Assembly (NCBI RefSeq): GCF_026342735.1
Contig: NZ_JAPEMM010000001.1
Coordinates: forward strand, 5,952,001-6,016,000
Reading direction: 5' to 3'
DNA length: 64,000 nucleotides
Origin: Streptomyces sp. NBC_00193
GTDB lineage: Bacteria; Actinomycetota; Actinomycetes; Streptomycetales; Streptomycetaceae
Positions 16,721 through 27,636 of the stretch are shown here, in pieces. A model generated the notes under the pieces. The model was not told the origin of the DNA. It saw nothing but the letters and a program-made list of their open reading frames with translations, and made no database searches. Made by a program: the position numbers and the translations under genes. How positions within the stretch are numbered: the stretch's first letter is position 1; the number at the start of each line of letters is the position of its first letter.

Positions 16721-18088
16721 TCAGGAGCCGTGCGCGCGGAGGGTGGCCAGGACCGGGTCCCGGGGCTGGAGGGTGAGTCCCGGCAGGACCCTCGCGCGGG
16801 TCGGGCCGCTGTCCAGGTGGAAGCGCTGGGCCACGACGGCCAGCACCAGGGCGGCCTCGACCAGGGCGAAGCGGGCGCCCAGGCAGGCGCGCGGGCCGCC
16901 GCCGAAGGGGAACCAGGCGTGTTCCGGAATCTTGTGTGCCGCGGTCGCGTCGGCGGACCAGCGCTCGGGGCGGAAGGCCTCCGGCTCCGGGAACCAGCGC
17001 TCGTCCCGGTGCATCGACCACGGGCTGATCCACACCGACAGGCCGGCCGGGACCGGGCGGCCGCCGAGCGTGGCGCCTTCCCCGGCCACCGCGGAGATCA
17101 GCCAGATCGGCGGGTAGATCCGCAGCGCTTCCTTGACCACCTGCTGGGTCCAGGGCAGCCGCGCGTAGTCCTCGTAGGCCGGCAGCCGGCCGCCGAGCAC
17201 CCGCTCCAGCTCCTCCGTCAGCCGTTCGCGGGCCTCCGGCGCCCCCGAGAGCAGTTGCCAGGCCCAGGTCAAGGTGGTCGACGTGGTCTCGTGGCCGCCG
17301 ATGTACAGGGTGATCGACTCGTCCCGCAGCTCCGTGCGCGACAGTGGCCCGCCGTCCTCGTCGCGGGCGGAGAGGAGCCTGCTGAGGAGGTCGTCCCGCT
17401 CCTCGCCGGCCGCCGAGGCCGCCTCGTGCTCCCGTATGACGTGCTCGATCTCGCGGTCGAGGACGTCCACGGCCGCGCGCATCCGGCGCCGTCCCGGAGT
17501 CTGCACCCAGGGCGGCAGGAACATCGTCACGCCCCGGAACTCGGCGCCGAGTTCGCGCTGCGCTGTGGCCATGGCCGCACTGATGGGTGCCTCCCGGCCG
17601 GCCGCATCGCTCCCGAACAGGGTGCGCACCGCGATGCGTTGGGTGAGTCCGGCCATCTCCCGGTGCACGTCGATCCGTGCGCCGTCGCTCCAGCCGGAGA
17701 CCAGCGCGTCGGCGCACTCCACCATCGTGCCCGCGTACGCGCGCACTTGGCGCGGCCGCACCGAGGGCTGGACCAGTGCCCGCTTGCGCCGCCAGTCCTC
17801 GCCGGTGGCCACGACCACGCCGTTGCCCAGCAACTGCCTGAAGGCCCAGCCCAGTTCGGTCGGCTTGAACGTCGACTCCACGGCGCCGAGCAGCTCACCG
17901 GCGTGCTCCGGCAGTGAGACCAGGACGTTGCGCTGCGGGCCGAGTGCCCAGGGCACCCAGTCCCCGTACTCGTCGCGCAGCGACTCGAAGAAGGCCAGCG
18001 GATCGCGGGCGAAGGCGGGCAGGTTCCCCACCAGGGGCCAGCGGCGCGGTCCGCGCTCGGAGCCCGGGGGCGTCAGGGTGGCGGTCAC
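16721..18088 (-). CDS. Cytochrome P450 monooxygenase
   Basis: A 455-residue soluble P450. The I-helix oxygen-binding motif is YIGGHETTSTTLTW, the ExxR motif is EALR, and the haem-thiolate loop is FPFGGGPRACLGARFA. The length and the PRRWPLVGNLPAFARDPLAFFE start resemble bacterial P450s of the fatty-acid/terpene group. No ferredoxin or terpene synthase gene is adjacent, so the substrate is unknown and electrons must come from elsewhere. GTG 18088 is the only early start; its ribosome site is weak. Confidence 0.93.
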   Translation of the reverse strand: MTATLTPPGSERGPRRWPLVGNLPAFARDPLAFFESLRDEYGDWVPWALGPQRNVLVSLPEHAGELLGAVESTFKPTELGWAFRQLLGNGVVVATGEDWRRKRALVQPSVRPRQVRAYAGTMVECADALVSGWSDGARIDVHREMAGLTQRIAVRTLFGSDAAGREAPISAAMATAQRELGAEFRGVTMFLPPWVQTPGRRRMRAAVDVLDREIEHVIREHEAASAAGEERDDLLSRLLSARDEDGGPLSRTELRDESITLYIGGHETTSTTLTWAWQLLSGAPEARERLTEELERVLGGRLPAYEDYARLPWTQQVVKEALRIYPPIWLISAVAGEGATLGGRPVPAGLSVWISPWSMHRDERWFPEPEAFRPERWSADATAAHKIPEHAWFPFGGGPRACLGARFALVEAALVLAVVAQRFHLDSGPTRARVLPGLTLQPRDPVLATLRAHGS

Positions 18089-18182
18089 CCCGGCATGGTG
18101 ACAGCGCCGCCTCCAGGGCGCCAGAGCACGACGGACCCCGGGCCGCCGGAGAAGACCGCCGGGCCCGGGGCGTCCGGACGGC

Positions 18183-18860
18183 TCAGGCCGCCTGCGCGGC
18201 GGTGAGCCAGCTGTAGGCGCTCTCCGCGCTGAACTCCCTCTGCCCCGAGGGGAAGAGCAGCCCGGCCGCGGCGAAGGCCGGGTCGTCGGCGGTGGCCGCC
18301 ACGTACGGGACCGCCACGCACCGCATGCCCGCCGCGTGCGCGGCCAGGGCGCCCGGCGCCGCGTCCTCGACGACCACGCAGTCGGCGGGGTCCGCGCCCA
18401 GCCGGCGCGCCGCCTCGAGGAACACGTCCGGGGCGGGCTTGCCCTGGGCGACCTCCTCGGCGGAGACCACCGTGGTCAGCAGGGTGTCCAGCCCGGTGCC
18501 CGACAGGACCGCGTCGATCGCCTCGAGCGAGGAGCCCGAGGCCACGGCCATCGGGACGCCTTCGGCGTGCAGCCGCCGCACGAACGCGCTCATCTCGGGG
18601 TAGGCCTCGGTGCGGGTCCGGGCGAGCTCCAGATAGGCGGCGTTCTGCTCGGCGAGCAACTGCTCGACAGGGGCGGCGATCCCGTACTCGTCCCGGAGGA
18701 TCTCCAGGGTTTCCAGGGTGCCGATGCCGATGTACCGGGAGTGCTGCTCCCAGGTGAAATCGAGGACCCCATGGCGCTCCAGGGTGCGTCGCCCGGACTC
18801 GTAGTAGTTCGGCTCGCTGTCCACGAGGGTGCCGTCGAGATCGAATATGACGGAGATCAT
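18183..18860 (-). CDS. HAD-superfamily phosphatase (beta-phosphoglucomutase-like)
   Basis: A 225-residue HAD protein. FDLDGTLVDSE carries the nucleophile Asp and the general acid Asp. VASGSS supplies motif II, QGKPAPDVFLEAARRLG the motif III Lys, and VVVEDAAPGALAA motif IV. The alpha-helical cap between motifs I and II marks subfamily IA, which hydrolyses small phosphorylated metabolites. I start at ATG 18860 because the DLDGT strand must lie close to the N-terminus; an upstream GTG would add 16 residues. The gene lies between a P450 and an Lrp regulator with no clear partner. Confidence 0.88.
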   Translation of the reverse strand: MISVIFDLDGTLVDSEPNYYESGRRTLERHGVLDFTWEQHSRYIGIGTLETLEILRDEYGIAAPVEQLLAEQNAAYLELARTRTEAYPEMSAFVRRLHAEGVPMAVASGSSLEAIDAVLSGTGLDTLLTTVVSAEEVAQGKPAPDVFLEAARRLGADPADCVVVEDAAPGALAAHAAGMRCVAVPYVAATADDPAFAAAGLLFPSGQREFSAESAYSWLTAAQAA

Positions 18861-18921
18861 CCGTTGTGCCCGTCCTGCCGGTGCCTGTCCTGTTCCTGTC
18901 CGTACCATCTTGTCAGCATTT

Positions 18922-19401
18922 TTAGGGTTTCCGCGCCGCTCGTCCCACGGACTCGACCAGGGGGAGGAGCCGGTGCGCCACCCGCTCGCGCAGCGCGACC
19001 TCGGTCCGTGTGCGCACCACGCCGGGCAGCCGGATCAGCCGCTGGATCACGTCCTCCAGATGCGCGTTGTCCCGCGCGGCCACCCGGGTCAGCAGGTCCC
19101 CGCCGCCGGTGATGGAGAAGGCCTCGATGATCTCCGGTACGGAGGCCAGCGCGTCGCCGACCTCGTCCAGGTGCCCCTGCGTGACCTCGATGTGCACGAA
19201 GGCCAGGACGGGATGCCCGAGCGCGGCGGGGGAGAGCACGGGACCGGTTCCGGTGATCACCCCGGTGCGCTCCAGCCGGTCGAGCCGGGCCTGGAGGGTG
19301 CCGCGCGCGACGCCGAGGATCCGGGCGTACTCCCGGACGCTGGTGCGCGGCTGCTCGATCAGCAGGCGCAGGATCCGTGTGTCGAGCTCGTCCACCGCCA
19401 T
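18922..19401 (-). CDS. Lrp/AsnC-family transcriptional regulator
   Basis: A 159-residue regulator. The N-terminal HTH is LDTRILRLLIEQPRTSVREYARILGVARGTLQARLDRLERTG. The C-terminal ligand-binding RAM domain includes FSITGGGDLLTRVAARDNAHLEDV. Such proteins form octamers and sense amino acids or related metabolites. It lies upstream of the HAD gene on the same strand with a 61-base gap, but may instead act on distant genes. Confidence 0.9.
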   Translation of the reverse strand: MAVDELDTRILRLLIEQPRTSVREYARILGVARGTLQARLDRLERTGVITGTGPVLSPAALGHPVLAFVHIEVTQGHLDEVGDALASVPEIIEAFSITGGGDLLTRVAARDNAHLEDVIQRLIRLPGVVRTRTEVALRERVAHRLLPLVESVGRAARKP

Positions 19402-19438
19402 GCCGCGACTGTACCAACGCGTCCTCGTACGTCCCGGA

Positions 19439-20245
19439 TCAAACCCCCTGTGACCTGCGGTGGCGCCGCGCTCGCCCGGGCGGCAGGGGCAGGAATCCGC
19501 TGGTCCGGGCCCGGTACGCGGCGTAGCCGGGGCGCTCCGCCATGTGCCGCTCCAGCAGCCGTTTCCCGCTGCCGCCGATCAGCAGGTACGACATCACGAG
19601 CGGGGAGACCACCGACACCGCCACCGCTCCGCCCGAGGTCCAGGCGGTCAGGGACAGCCCCCACCACACGCAGAAGTCGCCGAAGTAGTTCGGGTGCCGG
19701 GTCCAGGACCACAGGCCCCGGTCCATGATCCGTCCCCGGTTCGCGGGATCGGCCTTGAACCGGGCCAGCTGGTGGTCGCCGACCGCCTCGAAGAGCAGTC
19801 CGCACAGCCACAGCGCGGCGCCCGCCACCGCCAGGGCCCCGGGGCGCCCGGTCGCGTACGCCGCCGCCTGCACGGGCAGTGAGACCAGCCAGACCAGGCC
19901 CGCCTGGAGCAGGTAGACCATGCGCAGCGCGTACGCGTTGCGGTGGCCCGGAGCCTTGGCGAGCAGCCGCTCGTAGCGCGGGTCCTCGCCGTGCCCCCGG
20001 CCCCGCCACGCGATGTGCGCGGACAGCCGCAGGCCCCACACCACCGCCAGGGCCGCCGGCAGCGGGTGCCGGCCGCCCGACAGGGCGTACGTGGCCACCG
20101 CGACGGAGACGAAGCCCAGGCCCCAGGCCACGTCCACCCCGCGGTGCCTGTGCAGCCGGACCCCGACGGCGAAGGCGGCCAGCATGACGGCGAGGGCCGC
20201 CCCCGCCGAGACGGCCAGGTTGAGTCCGAAGGCGCCCCAGTTCAC
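19439..20245 (-). CDS. DUF1295-family membrane protein (steroid-reductase-like fold)
   Basis: A 268-residue integral membrane protein with about seven hydrophobic helices. The C-terminal region has the family motif LWSWTRHPNYFGDFCVWWGLSL and ERPGYAAYRARTSGFLPLP, shared with isoprenylcysteine methyltransferases and steroid 5-alpha reductases. The GTG start overlaps the stop of the CFA-synthase-like gene (GTGA), so it is the fourth and last gene of a tightly coupled operon. It probably reduces or modifies a lipid in the membrane after the methyltransferase acts; this is inferred from the context. Confidence 0.85.
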   Translation of the reverse strand: MNWGAFGLNLAVSAGAALAVMLAAFAVGVRLHRHRGVDVAWGLGFVSVAVATYALSGGRHPLPAALAVVWGLRLSAHIAWRGRGHGEDPRYERLLAKAPGHRNAYALRMVYLLQAGLVWLVSLPVQAAAYATGRPGALAVAGAALWLCGLLFEAVGDHQLARFKADPANRGRIMDRGLWSWTRHPNYFGDFCVWWGLSLTAWTSGGAVAVSVVSPLVMSYLLIGGSGKRLLERHMAERPGYAAYRARTSGFLPLPPGRARRHRRSQGV

Positions 20246-21507
20246 CGGGTACCACCGCCCCGGGGCGCCGCCGCCGCGCTGCCGGCGCCCTCGGCCGTCA
20301 GCAGGAACTGGTGCACGTCCAGGTAGCCCGAGGCGAACCCCGCCTCGCAGTAGGCCAGGTAGAAGGTCCACATCCGCCGGAACGCCGCGTCGAAGCCCAG
20401 CTCCGCCACCCGGTCGGCCCGCTCGGCGAAGCGCTCCCGCCACAGCCGCAGCGTCTGCGCGTAGTGGGCCCCGTAGGCCTCGGAGCGGATCACGCGCAGC
20501 CCGGTGTGCGAGCGCGCCATCTCCTCCACCACCCGCACCGACGGCAGCATGCCGCCGGGGAAGATGTACTTGTGGATCCAGGTGTACGTGTCCCTGGTGG
20601 CGAGCATCCGCTCGTGCGGCATGGTGATCGCCTGGAGCGCGACCCGCCCGCCGGGCGCCAGCAGCCGGTCCAGCGTGGCGAAGTACACCGGCCAGTACTC
20701 GGCGCCGACCGCCTCGATCATCTCGACGCTCACGATGGCGTCGTAACTCCCCTCGGCCTCCCGGTAGTCGCACAGCCGCACCTCGACGCGGTCGGACAGC
20801 CCGGCGGCCGCGATCCGGCGCAGGGCCAGCTCCCGCTGCTCCCGCGACAGGGTCAGGGTGACCACGTGCGCACCGCGCCGGGCCGCCCGGACGGCGAGCT
20901 CGCCCCAGCCCGTGCCGATCTCCAGCAGCCGGGTGCCGGGCCCGGTCCCCGCCAGGTCCAACAGCATGTCGATCTTGCGGTGCTGGGCCTCGGCGAGCTC
21001 CTCCCGGCCGGCGGGCAGGGTGCGGAACACCGCCGAGGAGTAGGTCATCGTCGGGTCGAGGAACTCGGCGAAGAGCTCGTTGGACAGGTCGTAGTGGCGT
21101 TGGATGTTGGTCCGCGAGCCGTCCGGGGTGTTGCGGTCCGAGGCCGGGTGGCGGGAGGCCCACAGGCCGCGCAGCCGCCGCAGCGGAGCCGGGACCAGCC
21201 CCGTCACGTGCCCGGCCAGCACGGTCAGGACGGCGACCGGGTCGCGCGCGTCCCACTCCCCGGCCAGGTACGACTCGCCGAAGCCGATCAGTCCCTCGGC
21301 CGCGATCCGGCGTTCGAAGGCGTCCGGGTCGTACACCGCCATCGCGGGGCCGCCCCGCCCCAGGGTCCCGTCGGGGCCCATCCGGACCTGGAGCGGCAGC
21401 CGGTCCAGGGCCCGGCGGATCAGCAGCCGCCCGACGGCGGCCCTGGCCCGGGAGCACGGCGGTACGGCCGGGGCGGCGGCGGTGGTGCTGGTGGTCGACG
21501 TGCTCAC
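20242..21507 (-). CDS. Cyclopropane-fatty-acid-synthase-like SAM methyltransferase
   Basis: A 421-residue methyltransferase. The SAM-binding motif is LLEIGTGWGELAVRAARRG. NIQRHYDLSNELFAEFLDPTMTYSSAVF binds lipid and bicarbonate in the CFA family, and EMIEAVGAEYWPVYF and AITMPHERM follow. Such enzymes add a methylene or methyl group to the double bond of membrane acyl chains. The FAD oxidoreductase and DUF1365 partners suggest a product other than a plain cyclopropane, such as methyl-branched or furan fatty acids. The GTG start overlaps the stop of the DUF1365 gene (GTGA). Confidence 0.9.
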   Translation of the reverse strand: MSTSTTSTTAAAPAVPPCSRARAAVGRLLIRRALDRLPLQVRMGPDGTLGRGGPAMAVYDPDAFERRIAAEGLIGFGESYLAGEWDARDPVAVLTVLAGHVTGLVPAPLRRLRGLWASRHPASDRNTPDGSRTNIQRHYDLSNELFAEFLDPTMTYSSAVFRTLPAGREELAEAQHRKIDMLLDLAGTGPGTRLLEIGTGWGELAVRAARRGAHVVTLTLSREQRELALRRIAAAGLSDRVEVRLCDYREAEGSYDAIVSVEMIEAVGAEYWPVYFATLDRLLAPGGRVALQAITMPHERMLATRDTYTWIHKYIFPGGMLPSVRVVEEMARSHTGLRVIRSEAYGAHYAQTLRLWRERFAERADRVAELGFDAAFRRMWTFYLAYCEAGFASGYLDVHQFLLTAEGAGSAAAAPRGGGTR

Positions 21508-22282
21508 TTCAGGCCCTCCTGGGGTACGTGTCGGGGTCGCGGGCGGACCGGCAGCCCGCGCAGCCACAGCCGGACGCCGTGGTAGCGGATGCCGACGCTG
21601 ACGGCGGCGGTGGACCAGGGCCGGCGCAGCGCGGCGCGCAGCAGTCCGCGGGCGCCGGCCGGGCGGCGGTCGCCGCGGACGGTCGCGGTCAGGCGGGCAC
21701 CGTCCGTACCGCCGGCCAGTTGCACGGTCAGCGCGAGGCGTTCGTCCGGCTCGGGCAGCCGCATGCGGTAGTCGCCTTCCACCCCGAGGAAGGGGGAGAC
21801 GTAGAACTCCTTGGGGACGGCGGTGACTTCGGCGCCGCTCCGGGTGTCCCGGGCCGTTTCCGGCGGGAGCAGGTAGCAGTGGCGTTCGCCGTAGGTGTTG
21901 TGCACCTCGGCGACCACCTGCCGCAGGGCACCGTCCGGGCCGTGACACCAGTACACGGTCAGCGGGTTGAAGACGTGACCGAACACCCGGGCGTGCGCCA
22001 GCATCGACACCCGTGAACCCGCCGGGAGTCCGGCGCCGCGCGCCACGAGGAACGCGTCCAGTCCGGCCCGGATGGAGGGGGCGCCGCCGCCGAAGTGGTC
22101 ACGGGCCTCGAACCGGGCGAGCGGCCGCAACGCCCGCGGGAGGCGGGGCAGTCGGTCGAGGTCCACCAGCCACAGGTACGTCCGGTGCCGGAGCCGGTAG
22201 CTGTTCCCGCCCGACCGGACGTGCCGGACGTCGGCCAGGTAGAGACGGGGCTCCGCCGGGCCGGCCCCGCTCCGCCGGGGGC

Positions 22283-22286
<4 letters not shown>
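21504..22286 (-). CDS. DUF1365 family protein
   Basis: A 260-residue protein of unknown chemistry. The family signature is visible: RLYLADVRHVR, HRTYLWLVDLD, MLAHARVFGHVFNPLTVYWCHG and EVHNTYGERHCYLL, then KEFYVSPFLGVEGDYRMRL. It is nearly always found with an FAD oxidoreductase and a CFA-synthase-like gene, as here, so it is thought to act in lipid modification. The GTG at 22286 overlaps the stop of the FAD gene; a GTG three bases earlier is equally possible. Confidence 0.9.
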
Positions 22287-23638
<1,352 letters not shown>

Positions 23639-23815
23639 CGTGTTCCTCCCTCGTCACCCCGTCACCCGGGGCACCCCGGCACCCCTTCTTCGGAGCCGAG
23701 GGGGGTCTTGGATGTGCCGTACGGGGGAATCCCGCATCCGATCCGGCGCGCCGCGGCGAATCGGAAGGAGGGGGCAGGGGTACCGAAGAGCACGGCGCTA
23801 CGAGCGGAGACAGCC

Positions 23816-25321
23816 ATGACGGGCAAGAACTGCCTGGTCACCGGGGCCAGCGGATACATCGGCGGACGCCTCGTCCCCGACCTCCTCGACGCCGGGCACC
23901 GGGTCCGCTGCCTGGCCCGCACCCCGGAAAAACTGCGCGACCACCCCTGGGCCGGGGACGTCGAGATCGTCCGGGGAGACGTCACCGACCCCCCGTCCCT
24001 CGCCGGGGCGATGACCGGCATCGACGTCGCCTACTACCTCGTGCACTCCCTCGGCACCGGATCCGGCTTCGAGGAACGCGACCGGGACGCCGCCCGGGCC
24101 TTCGCGGACGAGGCCAGCGCCGCCGGGGTCCGCCGCATCGTCTACCTCGGCGGCCTCACCCCCGCGGACCTCCCCGTCCGGAGCCTGTCACCGCACCTGC
24201 GCTCCCGCGCCGAGGTCGGTGAGGTCTTCCTCGCCGGATCCGTTCCGGCGACCGTGCTGCGCGCCGCCGTCGTCATCGGGTCCGGGTCGGCCTCCTTCGA
24301 GATGCTGCGCTACCTGACCGAACGGCTGCCCGTCATGGTCACCCCCAGCTGGGTCGGCACCCGCTGCCAGCCCATCGCCGTCCGCGACGTGCTGCGCTAC
24401 CTCGTCGGCAGCGCGGGAATGGCGCCCGAGGTGAACCGGGCCTTCGACATCGGCGGGCCCGACGTGCTCACGTACGAGGAGATGATGCGCCGCTACGCCG
24501 TCGTGGCGCGGCTGCCCGCCCGCCTCATCCTGCGGGTCCCGATGCTCACCCCGAGGCTGTCCAGCCACTGGATCGGCCTGGTCACCCCCGTGCCGAGGGC
24601 GCTGGCCCGGCCGCTCGCCGAATCCCTGCGGCACGAGGTGGTCTGCGCGGAGCACGACATCGCCGTCCACGTCCCGGATCCGCCGGGCGCGCCCATCGGC
24701 TTCGACGAGGCCCTCGCACTGGCCCTCCGGCGGATCCGCGAGGCCCGGGTGACCACCCGCTGGTCCTCCGCTTCCGTCCCGGGCGCGCCGAGCGACCCGC
24801 TGCCCACCGACCCCGACTGGGCCGGCGGCAGCCTCTACACCGACTGCCGGGAGCTGACCGTCGAGGCACCGGCCGCGGCGCTGTGGCGGGTGGTGGAGGG
24901 CATCGGTGGGGAGAACGGCTGGTACTCCTTCCCGCTCGCCTGGGCCGTACGGGGCTGGCTGGACCGGCTCGTCGGCGGAGTCGGCATCCGGCGCGGCCGC
25001 CGGGACGCCGCCCGGCTGCGGGTGGGGGACTCGCTGGACTTCTGGCGGGTGGAGGCGATCGAACCGGGCCGGCTGCTGCGGCTGCGCGCCGAGATGCGGC
25101 TGCCGGGGCTGGCCTGGCTGGAACTGCACGCCGATCCGCCGTCCCCGGGGGAGACCGGATCCCGCTACCGCCAGCGGGCGCTGTTCCATCCGCACGGCCT
25201 GCTCGGCCACCTGTACTGGTGGAGCGTGTCGCCGTTCCACGCCGTCGTCTTCGGCGGCATGGCACGCAACATCGCCCGCGCGGCGGAGCGCGCGGGCGAT
25301 GGCGTCGAGGGTGCGGCGTAG
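23816..25321 (+). CDS. NAD(P)-binding SDR protein with C-terminal DUF2867 domain
   Basis: A 501-residue two-domain protein. The first half is an atypical short-chain dehydrogenase (NCLVTGASGYIGGRLVPDLLDAGHRV, VAYYLVHSLG, TRCQPIAVRDVLRYLVG). The last 150 residues are a DUF2867/SRPBCC-like domain (GENGWYSFPLAW, LRLRAEMRLPGLAWLE, FHPHGLLGHLYWWSVSPFH). It is divergent from the FAD-lipid operon, 177 bases apart, so the two may share control. A Streptomyces gene of this class occurs in light-induced carotenoid loci. GGAGA precedes the ATG. Confidence 0.86.
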   Translation: MTGKNCLVTGASGYIGGRLVPDLLDAGHRVRCLARTPEKLRDHPWAGDVEIVRGDVTDPPSLAGAMTGIDVAYYLVHSLGTGSGFEERDRDAARAFADEASAAGVRRIVYLGGLTPADLPVRSLSPHLRSRAEVGEVFLAGSVPATVLRAAVVIGSGSASFEMLRYLTERLPVMVTPSWVGTRCQPIAVRDVLRYLVGSAGMAPEVNRAFDIGGPDVLTYEEMMRRYAVVARLPARLILRVPMLTPRLSSHWIGLVTPVPRALARPLAESLRHEVVCAEHDIAVHVPDPPGAPIGFDEALALALRRIREARVTTRWSSASVPGAPSDPLPTDPDWAGGSLYTDCRELTVEAPAAALWRVVEGIGGENGWYSFPLAWAVRGWLDRLVGGVGIRRGRRDAARLRVGDSLDFWRVEAIEPGRLLRLRAEMRLPGLAWLELHADPPSPGETGSRYRQRALFHPHGLLGHLYWWSVSPFHAVVFGGMARNIARAAERAGDGVEGAA

Positions 25322-25337
25322 CCCCGTGGGCGGGGGA

Positions 25338-25958
25338 TCAGCGGCCGGCCGAGGCCGCCCGGCGGCGCATGACGGCGAAGCCCAGGCCCGCGGCGGTCAC
25401 CGCGGCCGCCGCGCCGCCCACCGCGATCGGCGACGGGCCGGAGCCCTGCTCGTACTCGGCACCGGCGGCGACGCCGCCCTTGGGCACGTCCTTGGTCTGG
25501 CCCTTGCCGGCGCCCTTGCCGGTGCCCGTACCCGTGGAGTAGTCGAAGGTGCAGCCCTTGGGGAGCTTGGGGAAGTCCTTGACGCTCGGCTCGTGACCGC
25601 CGCCCTCCATGTTCGTGCGCAGTTTCGGGGCGGGGCCGTTCGGGTCGAGGATCTCGGCGAGGAAGCCGGCGCTCGCGGGGAGCTTCGGGTGCGTGCGGTC
25701 GAGTCGCTCGGGGAGCACCTTGCCGTCACCCGCGTCCTTGAAGGAGACGGTCGGCCCGGAGGGGGCGATGGTCATCACGGCGTCGGTACCGGCGCCGATC
25801 CACGCTTCCTTGACCACCACGCACTTCGAAGGGGTCGACGTGCTGTCGGCCGAGGCGACGGCGGCCGGGGCGAGTACCGCTCCGGCGAGGAGGGTGGTGA
25901 CGGCGATGGTGCGGACGGCGGTGCGGGCGGCGGTGCGGCGGGACGTGTGCAAGGACAT
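25338..25958 (-). CDS. Secreted, C-terminally membrane-anchored hypothetical protein
   Basis: A 206-residue protein with a signal peptide (TSRRTAARTAVRTIAVTTLLAGAVLAPAAVASA cleaved before DST; basic, then hydrophobic). A 110-residue exported domain has two Cys. A Gly/Lys/Thr-rich spacer follows, then a C-terminal helix (IAVGGAAAAVTAAGLGFAVM) and the basic tail RRRAASAGR. The layout resembles surface proteins held by a C-terminal anchor, but there is no LAXTG sortase site. GGAG lies seven bases upstream of the ATG. I do not recognise the exported domain. Confidence 0.8.
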   Translation of the reverse strand: MSLHTSRRTAARTAVRTIAVTTLLAGAVLAPAAVASADSTSTPSKCVVVKEAWIGAGTDAVMTIAPSGPTVSFKDAGDGKVLPERLDRTHPKLPASAGFLAEILDPNGPAPKLRTNMEGGGHEPSVKDFPKLPKGCTFDYSTGTGTGKGAGKGQTKDVPKGGVAAGAEYEQGSGPSPIAVGGAAAAVTAAGLGFAVMRRRAASAGR

Positions 25959-26262
25959 GAACGACTCCGTGGAGTGAAGACGGCCCGGTGGGCCTGGTGG
26001 GAACGGGAGGGCCGCATGCCGCGTGCTCGGTGCGGGGTCACGAGTCGGGGCGGGCTCCTGTGACGAATCTAGAAAGCGAATGGCAGGGACGCGTCCGTTC
26101 CATGTCACAGAACTATGACAAAACGTCAGATTCCTTTCAATCGAGGGGAGTTCACGCAAACGGGCCTCATCGGGCAGCGCCACCGCATCCGCGCGGGGCA
26201 GTGCAGGTGAAGTACCTCACGACAGCCCGTCCCCACGTCCCCACTCACGCGGAGCGAACCCC

Positions 26263-27636
26263 ATGAACGTCGCGGTGGTCCTCTACACCTCCGACCTGCG
26301 GCTGCACGACCATCCGCCGCTGCGGGCCGCCCTGTCCTCCTCGGCGCAGGTCGTGCCGCTCTTCGTGCGCGACCCGGCCGTCGCCGCCCCGCCCAACCGG
26401 CTGGCCTTCCTCGCCGACTGCCTCGCCGCCCTCGACGACGGGCTGCGCTCGCGCGGCGGCCGCCTCGTCGTACGGTCCGGCGACCCGGTCGCCGCGACCA
26501 TGGCCCTCGTACGGGAGGCCGATGCCGACGAGGTGCACATGGCGGCCGGAGTCAGCGCCTACGCCCATGCCCGCGAGGAGCGGCTGCGCGAGGCCCTCGA
26601 AGCGGAGGGCAGGCGGTTCCACGTCCACGACGCCGTGATCACCGCGGTCGCCCCGGGGGCCGTCACTCCCAGCGGGTCCACCGGGTCGGACCACTTCGCC
26701 GTCTTCACGCCGTACCACCGCCGCTGGTCGGAGCACCCGCTGCGGGCCGCCGCTCCCGCGCCCCGCGCCGTCCCGGTGCCCGACGCGATCCGCTCCGAGC
26801 CCCTGCCCGAGCGCGCCGCCGTCACCGGCACCTCCCCGGGCCTCGCCCCCGGCGGGGAGTCCGAGGCGCGCCGGCTGCTGGCCCGGTGGCTGCGCTCCGG
26901 CATCGACCGCTACCCCGAGACCCACGACGACCTGGCCGGCGACGCCACCTCCCGGCTCTCCCCGCACCTGCACTTCGGCACGCTCTCGCCCACCGAGGCC
27001 GTCCACCGTGCCCGCGCGGCCGGCGGCCCCGGCGCGGAGGCCTTCGTACGGCAGTTGTGCTGGCGCGACTTCCACCACCAGGTGCTCGCGGCCAGGCCCG
27101 CGGCCGCCGCCGCGGACTACCGGGACCGCGGCGACCGCTGGCGCACCGGCCCCGACGCCGAGGAGGAGACCCGGGCCTGGAAGGAGGGCCGCACCGGCTA
27201 CCCGGTCGTGGACGCGGCCATGCGCCAACTGGCCCACGAGGGCTGGATGCACAACCGCGGCCGGCTGCTGGTCGCGAGCTTCCTCACCAAGACCCTGTAC
27301 GTGGACTGGCGCGTCGGAGCCCGCCACTTCATGGACCTCCTCGTCGACGGGGACCTCGCCAACAACCAGCTCAACTGGCAGTGGGTGGCGGGCACCGGCA
27401 CCGACACCCGCCCCAACCGGGTGCTCAACCCGGTCCGCCAGGGCCTGCGGTACGACCCCGACGGCGGCTACGTCCACCGCTGGGTCCCCGAGCTGGCAGG
27501 ACTCCCCGCACCGCGCGTGCACGAGCCCTGGCGGCTCCCCGGCCTGGAACGGGCGGGCTACGACTACCCCGACCCGCTGGTCGTCCTCGCCGACGGCCTC
27601 GACCGCTTCCGCGCGGGCCGCCCGGGATCACCGTGA
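26263..27636 (+). CDS. phr: Deoxyribodipyrimidine photolyase
   Basis: A 457-residue photolyase that repairs UV-induced cyclobutane pyrimidine dimers with FADH- and blue light. The N-terminal antenna domain opens VAVVLYTSDLRLHDHPPL. The FAD site includes TSRLSPHLHFGTLSP, FVRQLCWRDFHHQVL, WKEGRTGYPVVDAAMRQL and WMHNRGRLLVASFLTK, and ends DLANNQLNWQWVAGTG. GGAG lies eight bases before the ATG. The TGA overlaps the GTG of the B12-binding regulator, so DNA repair and light sensing are translationally coupled here. Confidence 0.95.
   Translation: MNVAVVLYTSDLRLHDHPPLRAALSSSAQVVPLFVRDPAVAAPPNRLAFLADCLAALDDGLRSRGGRLVVRSGDPVAATMALVREADADEVHMAAGVSAYAHAREERLREALEAEGRRFHVHDAVITAVAPGAVTPSGSTGSDHFAVFTPYHRRWSEHPLRAAAPAPRAVPVPDAIRSEPLPERAAVTGTSPGLAPGGESEARRLLARWLRSGIDRYPETHDDLAGDATSRLSPHLHFGTLSPTEAVHRARAAGGPGAEAFVRQLCWRDFHHQVLAARPAAAAADYRDRGDRWRTGPDAEEETRAWKEGRTGYPVVDAAMRQLAHEGWMHNRGRLLVASFLTKTLYVDWRVGARHFMDLLVDGDLANNQLNWQWVAGTGTDTRPNRVLNPVRQGLRYDPDGGYVHRWVPELAGLPAPRVHEPWRLPGLERAGYDYPDPLVVLADGLDRFRAGRPGSP

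Noticed and set aside
25338..25958. LPXTG sortase substrate
   Set aside because: It has the C-terminal helix and basic tail but no LPXTG or LAXTG motif before them.
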